10,630 bases of DNA from Deltaproteobacteria bacterium. GTDB taxonomy: Bacteria > Desulfobacterota > Binatia > Binatales > Binataceae. The notes beneath the pieces were generated by a model, which ran no database searches, was not told the DNA's origin, and worked only from the letters and a program-made list of their open reading frames with translations. How positions within the stretch are numbered: position 1 is the stretch's first letter; each line of letters opens with the position of its first letter. Location of the stretch: positions 1-10,630 of the forward strand of contig JAJXYM010000131.1 in NCBI GenBank assembly GCA_021780585.1. Reading direction: 5' to 3'. The position numbers were made by a program, and so were the translations under genes. Positions 7,371-10,630 of this stretch are shown here, piece after piece.

Positions 7371-8549
7371 ATGAAGTCGGCATACCTCGACGCCTTCTCA
7401 GGCTTAAGCGGCGACATGATGATCGGCGCGCTGATCGACGCCGGGGCCGATCCGGCCGGGCTCGAACGCGCGGTTGCGGCGCTCGGCCTGAGCGGCTATC
7501 GGATCGCGGTCGGCCGGCGCGACCTGAGCGGCATCGCCGCCGTAAAGTTCGACGTCGCGGTGACCGAACCCCAGCCGGAACGCCATCTCGGCGAAATCCT
7601 CGCGATGATCGAGCGCGCCCGCCTCGCGCCCCGCGCCGAACGCGCCGCGCGCGAAATTTTCCAGGCGCTCGCCGAAGCCGAAGCCAAGGTTCATCGCACC
7701 ACGCCCGACGAGGTCCATTTCCACGAGGTCGGCGCGGTCGATTCGATTATCGATATCGTGGGCGCGGCCTGGGCGCTCGACCAACTCGGCGTCGCCGACC
7801 TGATCGTCTCGCCGCTTCCCGCCGGCAACGGCTTCGTCCGCTCGCGCCACGGCGTGATTCCCGTGCCAGCGCCGGCGACGGCGGAACTGCTGGCCGGATT
7901 TCCGATTCGCATCGGCGACGGCGCGGCCGAGATGGTCACGCCCACCGGCGCCGCGATCGTCCGCGCGCTCGCCCGTCCGGCGCCGCTACCGCTGGCCTTC
8001 GAGATCGAGCGAATCGGCTACGGCGCCGGCGCGCGCACGCTCGCTGATCGTCCCAACGTTCTGCGCCTGCTTCTCGGCAACGTCGCCGCCGGCTTCGGCG
8101 CCGACGAACTGATCGAAATTTCCGCCAATATCGACGACCTCAATCCGCAGATTTTCGGCTATCTGGGTGAACGGCTGCTGGCGGCCGGCGCGCGCGACGT
8201 CACCGTCACGCCGACCGTGATGAAAAAGGGCCGGCCGGGAGTGATTCTCTCCGTGCTCGCCGAACCCGCGGCGCGCGATCGTCTTGCCCGGCTGATCTTC
8301 GCGGAGACCACGACCATCGGCCTGCGGTTCCATCCGGTGGCCCGCCTCAAACTCGCCCGCCGGATGATCGAGGTCGAAACCCGCTTCGGAAAAATTCGCG
8401 TCAAGGCCGCCGGCGCGCATCATGGCGCGGAGCCGTTGAATCTCGCGCCCGAGTTCGACGATTGCCAGAAGGCGGCGATCGAACATGATGCGCCCCTGAA
8501 ACTCGTGATCGAGGAGGCGCTGGCCGCCGCGCGCCGGACGCTGGGCTGA
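7371..8549 (+). CDS. larC: Nickel-pincer cofactor biosynthesis protein LarC
   Basis: LarC inserts nickel into the pyridinium-dithiocarboxylate mononucleotide to complete the nickel-pincer cofactor first known from lactate racemase, using CTP. The 392-residue product opens with AYLDAFSGLSGDMMIGALID, the family signature, and carries VHFHEVGAVDSIIDIVGA (115-132), GFVRSRHGVIPVPAPAT (154-170), VTPTGAAI (189-196), GYGAGARTLADRPN (216-229) and ANIDDLNPQIFGYL (252-265). It is one continuous frame, whereas Lactiplantibacillus plantarum larC is read through a programmed frameshift. The His-rich insert seen in many relatives just before the RHL segment (here 71-73) is absent; the local text is TEPQPERHLGEI. 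No larA, larB or larE lies in the window. The stop codon overlaps the queE start by one base, so the two are translationally coupled. Confidence 0.93.
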   Translation: MKSAYLDAFSGLSGDMMIGALIDAGADPAGLERAVAALGLSGYRIAVGRRDLSGIAAVKFDVAVTEPQPERHLGEILAMIERARLAPRAERAAREIFQALAEAEAKVHRTTPDEVHFHEVGAVDSIIDIVGAAWALDQLGVADLIVSPLPAGNGFVRSRHGVIPVPAPATAELLAGFPIRIGDGAAEMVTPTGAAIVRALARPAPLPLAFEIERIGYGAGARTLADRPNVLRLLLGNVAAGFGADELIEISANIDDLNPQIFGYLGERLLAAGARDVTVTPTVMKKGRPGVILSVLAEPAARDRLARLIFAETTTIGLRFHPVARLKLARRMIEVETRFGKIRVKAAGAHHGAEPLNLAPEFDDCQKAAIEHDAPLKLVIEEALAAARRTLG

Positions 8550-9196
8550 TGGCGCGGGTACGAATCAACGAAATCTTCCACAGTATCCAGGGCGAATCGA
8601 CCTGGGCCGGCCGCCCCTGCGTCTTCGTGCGGCTGACAGGGTGCAATCTGCGCTGCCGATGGTGCGACACGGAATACGCTTTCCACGAAGGCCGGCACGC
8701 GGAAATCGACGAAGTCGTCGAACGGGTCGCCGCTTTCGGATGCCCGCTCGTCGAGATCACCGGCGGCGAGCCGCTCCTGCAGCCCGGCGTCTATCCGCTG
8801 AGCGACGCGCTGCTCGGACGCGGGTTCACCGTGATGGTCGAAACGTCGGGCGAGCGCGATCTCGCCCGGCTCGATCCGCGCGTGATCAAAATCATGGACC
8901 TCAAATGTCCCGGCAGCGGCGAGAGCGACCGGATCCGCTGGAGCAACCTCGAACATCTGACGCGGCGCGACGAAATCAAATTCGTGATCGCCGACCGGCG
9001 CGACTACGAATGGGCGCGCGCCGCGCTCGCGGCGCATCGGCTGGAAACTCGCGTCAACGCCGTGCTGATGAGTCCGGTGTTCGGCGAGCTGGCTGCGGCC
9101 GATCTCGCGCGCTGGATTCTGCAGGATCGCCTGCCGGTGCGGATGCAACTCCAGATGCACAAGCACATCTGGTCCCCCACCGCCCGCGCGGTGTAA
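8549..9196 (+). CDS. queE: 7-carboxy-7-deazaguanine synthase (radical SAM)
   Basis: QueE converts 6-carboxy-tetrahydropterin to 7-carboxy-7-deazaguanine, the ring-contraction step on the way to preQ0 and queuosine. The 215-residue product has the radical-SAM cluster motif C32-x3-C36-x2-C39 (GCNLRCRWCDT) near the N-terminus, the substrate-side QGE at 13-15, and the SAM-binding TGGEPLLQ at 71-78. Conserved later segments include VETSG, DLKCPGSGE, EIKFVI and the closing QLQMHKHIW. The length fits compact QueE proteins. Its ATG shares one base with the larC stop (TGATG), indicating a coupled two-gene unit. The other queuosine genes (queC, queD, folE) are not in the window, so the pathway is split. 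It ends 13 bases from the convergent vapC relic. Confidence 0.94.
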   Translation: MARVRINEIFHSIQGESTWAGRPCVFVRLTGCNLRCRWCDTEYAFHEGRHAEIDEVVERVAAFGCPLVEITGGEPLLQPGVYPLSDALLGRGFTVMVETSGERDLARLDPRVIKIMDLKCPGSGESDRIRWSNLEHLTRRDEIKFVIADRRDYEWARAALAAHRLETRVNAVLMSPVFGELAAADLARWILQDRLPVRMQLQMHKHIWSPTARAV

Positions 9197-9209
9197 CCAC
9201 GTTTCCGCG

Positions 9210-9437
9210 CTATCTCCAGTTTTCCACGCGCAGACCTTCGACCCGATCGAATTCACGCACAACTGGACTCAGACGGCGTGCAAGCCGGGGATTGAGGTTC
9301 AGCCCGTATGCGACCTCCATCTCGGTGATCGCGCTGACGGCAATCTCTTCGGGCGAAACCGCTTTGACTCGCGCCAGAACCGGCGGATGACCCTGGGCGA
9401 AATCGCTGACGACGCAGGTATCAAGCAGATACCGCAT
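9210..9437 (-). pseudogene. vapC: VapC-type PIN-domain toxin, internally deleted
   Basis: VapC toxins are PIN-domain ribonucleases of about 130-140 residues. This frame has only 75. It begins correctly with MRYLLDTCVVSDF (catalytic D6) and continues through VSAITEMEVAYGLNLNP (acid E41), but after SPVV (about residue 60) it jumps to REFDRVEGLRVENWR, which is the usual last 15 residues of the family. Roughly 55-60 middle residues are missing, including the region GTPIGxxDxLIA that holds the later catalytic acids. The loss keeps the reading frame, so a short protein may still be made and might still touch its antitoxin, but nuclease activity is not expected. The start overlaps the end of vapB by 17 bases, the standard coupled layout. 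A naturally short PIN protein is less likely, given the intact ends. Confidence 0.8.
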
Positions 9438-9666
9438 CGAACGGCTCGCGTGGCGGCTTCAGAGCCTTTCGACCATCCTCAAATCGCGCGATTCCGCGGC
9501 TTCCGCGGAATTTCATAATTTCAGCCGGCCATCGCGACGGTTTCCGCCGGCCCAGCCATTCCGCGATCGCCTCGCGAACAACCGCGTTGCGCGTCCTGCG
9601 GCTTTCCCGGGCCGCGCGATTCAGACGTTCGACCAGCTCGTCGTCCAGATAAACGCTGAAGTTCAT
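9421..9666 (-). CDS. vapB: VapB-type ribbon-helix-helix antitoxin
   Basis: An 81-residue protein with an N-terminal ribbon-helix-helix DNA-binding domain: strand MNFSVYLDD, helix ELVERLNRAARES, turn RRTRN, and helix AVVREAIAEWLGRR (through about residue 41). The C-terminal half (SRWPAEIMKFRG, FEDGRKALKPPREPF) resembles the toxin-binding tail of VapB/CopG-like antitoxins. It would repress its own promoter and neutralise the adjacent VapC. It appears intact even though its toxin is deleted. It overlaps vapC by 17 bases. The predicted -10 box lies six bases before its ATG, so it may be translated from a leaderless message. Confidence 0.85.
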   Translation of the reverse strand: MNFSVYLDDELVERLNRAARESRRTRNAVVREAIAEWLGRRKPSRWPAEIMKFRGSRGIARFEDGRKALKPPREPFDAVSA

Positions 9667-9672
9667 AATCCA

Positions 9673-9700
9673 AATATATTAGGTTATGTTATGTTTACAA
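9673..9700 (-). promoter_or_regulatory. Predicted vapB promoter, AT-rich and next to the start codon
   Basis: On the minus strand TTGTAA (9700-9695) and TATATT (9678-9673) are 16 bases apart, followed by TGGATT and the vapB ATG at 9666. Transcription would begin at or next to the ATG. The spacer holds the direct repeats ACATA-ACATA and CCTAA, and AATATATT forms a small palindrome over the -10, plausible contacts for the ribbon-helix-helix antitoxin. Prediction only. Confidence 0.5.
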
Positions 9701-9736
9701 TGCGAAAGTCCGCCGCGCCGCCCTCGCGCGCCGGAA

Positions 9737-10138
9737 TCACGCGGCGTGGGCGGGCGCCGATTGCCGCAAGTCGATCGTCACTTGAATCTCGTCGTAGGGA
9801 ACGGTCGGTTTGCGCGCTCTTCCCATGCCAGCTTCGGATTCCAGGTTAACCAGACCCAGCCGTTCGAGGATCGCAATATCCGCACTGACGTTTTTGTAAT
9901 CGCGGTTCACGACCTTAGCCAGTTCGTGAACCGACGCCGGCCGATGGCGCGAAATCGCCAGCATCAGTTCCAGCCGCTTTTCGGTCAGAATCCGTCGCAG
10001 TTCATCGACGTTCTCGAAATATAGCTCCGGCTCGCGCTCGGTACGGTTGCCGCCCGTCACTCGCCGCATCGCTTCGCGTAGCGCCTTGGTTCGTTCGACG
10101 GCGCCGCGAATGCCAATTTTAAGCCGCCGCGCATTCAT
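9737..10138 (-). CDS. tumA: TumA-like antitoxin, winged-helix DNA-binding protein (HVO_A0114 type)
   Basis: A 133-residue protein with a basic, helical N-terminus, the segment YFENVDELRRILTEKRLELM, and a winged helix-turn-helix: LMLAISRHRPASVHELAKVV, NRDYKNVSADIAILERLGLV, then a wing with basic residues and PYDEIQVTIDL. The words DYKNVxxDIxxLExLGL are typical of the HVO_A0114 family, which commonly forms a toxin-antitoxin pair with TumE-family proteins. Its start (ATG 10138) overlaps the end of the upstream toxin-like gene by four bases (ATGA). I infer that it binds the inverted repeat upstream of tumE and represses the pair. The order, toxin first and antitoxin second, is reversed relative to vapB/vapC and matches the usual order for this family. 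Confidence 0.8.
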   Translation of the reverse strand: MNARRLKIGIRGAVERTKALREAMRRVTGGNRTEREPELYFENVDELRRILTEKRLELMLAISRHRPASVHELAKVVNRDYKNVSADIAILERLGLVNLESEAGMGRARKPTVPYDEIQVTIDLRQSAPAHAA

Positions 10139-10428
10139 AATCTTCCCTCCACAATTGACGCCACGTCACGAAAGAAATCGTCGAGCAGCGTTTCTTCGTC
10201 CACGAATTCATAGTGAGTCTCGCAATCGCGTAGATGCCGATGGTGCGACTTTCCTTGATGAATGTCGTACCGCAAAATCGCCTCGCCGCTTTCGATGTCC
10301 ACGAGACAGAGGGAATAACGGATACCTTCGGGAAGTTCAGGATTCGGCGGGAACGTGGAAATTCTGACTTCCTGTAAATAACGTCCGCCTCCGATCACGT
10401 CCCGCGCTTCGAGAATCACCGGCGGCAT
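10135..10428 (-). CDS. tumE: TumE-family toxin of a toxin-antitoxin pair
   Basis: A 97-residue protein that I recognise as TumE-like (DUF6516 type) from its layout: two beta strands at the N-terminus (VILEARDVIGGGRYLQEVRI), a central strand pair (YSLCLVDIESGEAILRYD), the conserved basic/His segment IHQGKSHHRHLRD (56-68), and an acidic C-terminal helix (DEETLLDDFFRDVASIV). The family is described as the toxin half of a pair with an HVO_A0114-type regulator, which is exactly what follows here with a four-base overlap. No hallmark catalytic residues are established from sequence alone; the clustered His/Lys/Arg segment is the best candidate. The ATG at 10428 has no ribosome-binding site and lies four bases from the operator-like repeat. 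Confidence 0.78.
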   Translation of the reverse strand: MPPVILEARDVIGGGRYLQEVRISTFPPNPELPEGIRYSLCLVDIESGEAILRYDIHQGKSHHRHLRDCETHYEFVDEETLLDDFFRDVASIVEGRL

Positions 10429-10431
10429 GCA

Positions 10432-10461
10432 TTATTATGGCATGATGCGCCATAATAACAA
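10432..10461 (-). promoter_or_regulatory. Promoter and inverted-repeat operator of the tumE-tumA pair
   Basis: A perfect 10-bp inverted repeat, TTATTATGGC (10432-10441) and GCCATAATAA (10449-10458), with a 7-base spacer, lies three bases upstream of the tumE ATG. On the minus strand it overlaps a predicted promoter: -35 TTGTTA (10461-10456), 16-base spacer, -10 CATAAT (10439-10434). Each half-site covers one promoter element, so a dimeric repressor bound here would block polymerase. Transcription would start at or beside the ATG. Confidence 0.7.
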
Positions 10462-10488
10462 AGCCGGTCGCGCCCCGAATGACGAAGC

Positions 10489-10527
10489 TTGATCGTGGCG
10501 GGAAATCGGTTAGGCTCTCGCTTCGTC
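10489..10527 (+). promoter_or_regulatory. Possible promoter of the partial gene at the right edge
   Basis: TTGATC (starting near 10489) is followed after about 16 bases by TAGGCT (near 10511-10516) and then, 11 bases on, by the ATG at 10528. The -35 is reasonable and the -10 is weak. No Shine-Dalgarno is visible between it and the ATG. It diverges from the tumE promoter. Confidence 0.3.
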
Positions 10528-10630
10528 ATGGATGCGCCGTTGATCAGCGAAGTTCTGCCCGACTTCCTCGAGGAAGTCGTCCATCTGCTGCGGGAAAGCG
10601 GCGCCCAGCCGCTCGAAGCGCAATTGCGCG
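10528..10630 (+). CDS. Partial gene running off the right edge, function unknown
   Basis: An open frame begins with ATG at 10528 and stays open to the end of the window (34 codons visible). It reads MDAPLISEVLPDFLEEVVHL then LRESGAQPLEAQLR, an acidic, amphipathic helical start with no recognisable motif. The third-position GC preference matches the neighbouring real genes and a possible promoter lies just upstream, so I think it is a real gene. Its family cannot be named from this fragment. Confidence 0.5.
   Translation, partial: MDAPLISEVLPDFLEEVVHLLRESGAQPLEAQLR

Noticed and set aside
8641..9390. Plus-strand open frame of 249 codons overlapping queE and the vapC relic
   Set aside because: Extremely Arg-rich out-of-frame reading of queE with no start signal.
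9673..9700. CATAA/ACATA direct repeats upstream of vapB taken as a repeat array
   Set aside because: Only two or three very short AT-rich units; they fit a promoter/operator and not a CRISPR or iteron array.

Overview
This is a high-GC bacterial window, from an organism I cannot place with confidence. The mix of a Baeyer-Villiger-type monooxygenase, a TauD/TfdA dioxygenase, a luciferase-like oxidoreductase and LarC, with few strong Shine-Dalgarno sites, suggests a soil bacterium of the Proteobacteria or a Binatota/Rokubacteria-like lineage. That placement is inference only. The window falls into three zones.

Zone 1 (about 1-5720) is an accessory region, much of it decayed. An intact flavin-containing Baeyer-Villiger-type monooxygenase (+, 367-2253) is followed by two transposase relics: an integrase-core transposase whose catalytic middle has been deleted, and a short IS3-type OrfB fragment. 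Next comes a minus-strand pair, a TauD/TfdA-type dioxygenase broken by a nonsense codon and lacking an ATG, and an intact lactonase-like metallo-beta-lactamase-fold hydrolase. The zone ends with the C-terminal third of a luciferase-like monooxygenase butted head-on against a frameshifted recombinase C-terminal relic.

Zone 2 (about 5768-9196) is a compact, intact housekeeping block. On the minus strand dksA, galU and tRNA-Ala(CGC) lie in line and end at a strong intrinsic terminator. On the plus strand larC and queE overlap by one base. dksA and larC diverge from a 48-78 bp region with overlapping predicted promoters. The 3' end of the tRNA faces the decayed zone, the orientation expected of an island insertion site.

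Zone 3 (about 9210-10630) carries two adjacent toxin-antitoxin modules on the minus strand. In vapB/vapC the toxin gene has lost its middle, including the distal catalytic acids, while the antitoxin is intact. The tumE/tumA-like pair looks intact and is preceded by a perfect inverted repeat covering its predicted promoter. In both modules the predicted -10 box lies within six bases of the start codon, suggesting leaderless transcripts. A final plus-strand gene starts at 10528 and runs off the window.

I found no clearly undescribed system. The interest lies in the decay pattern (at least six broken genes), the possible tRNA-anchored island edge, the selective loss of a toxin with its antitoxin kept, and the operator/promoter layout of the TumE-type module.
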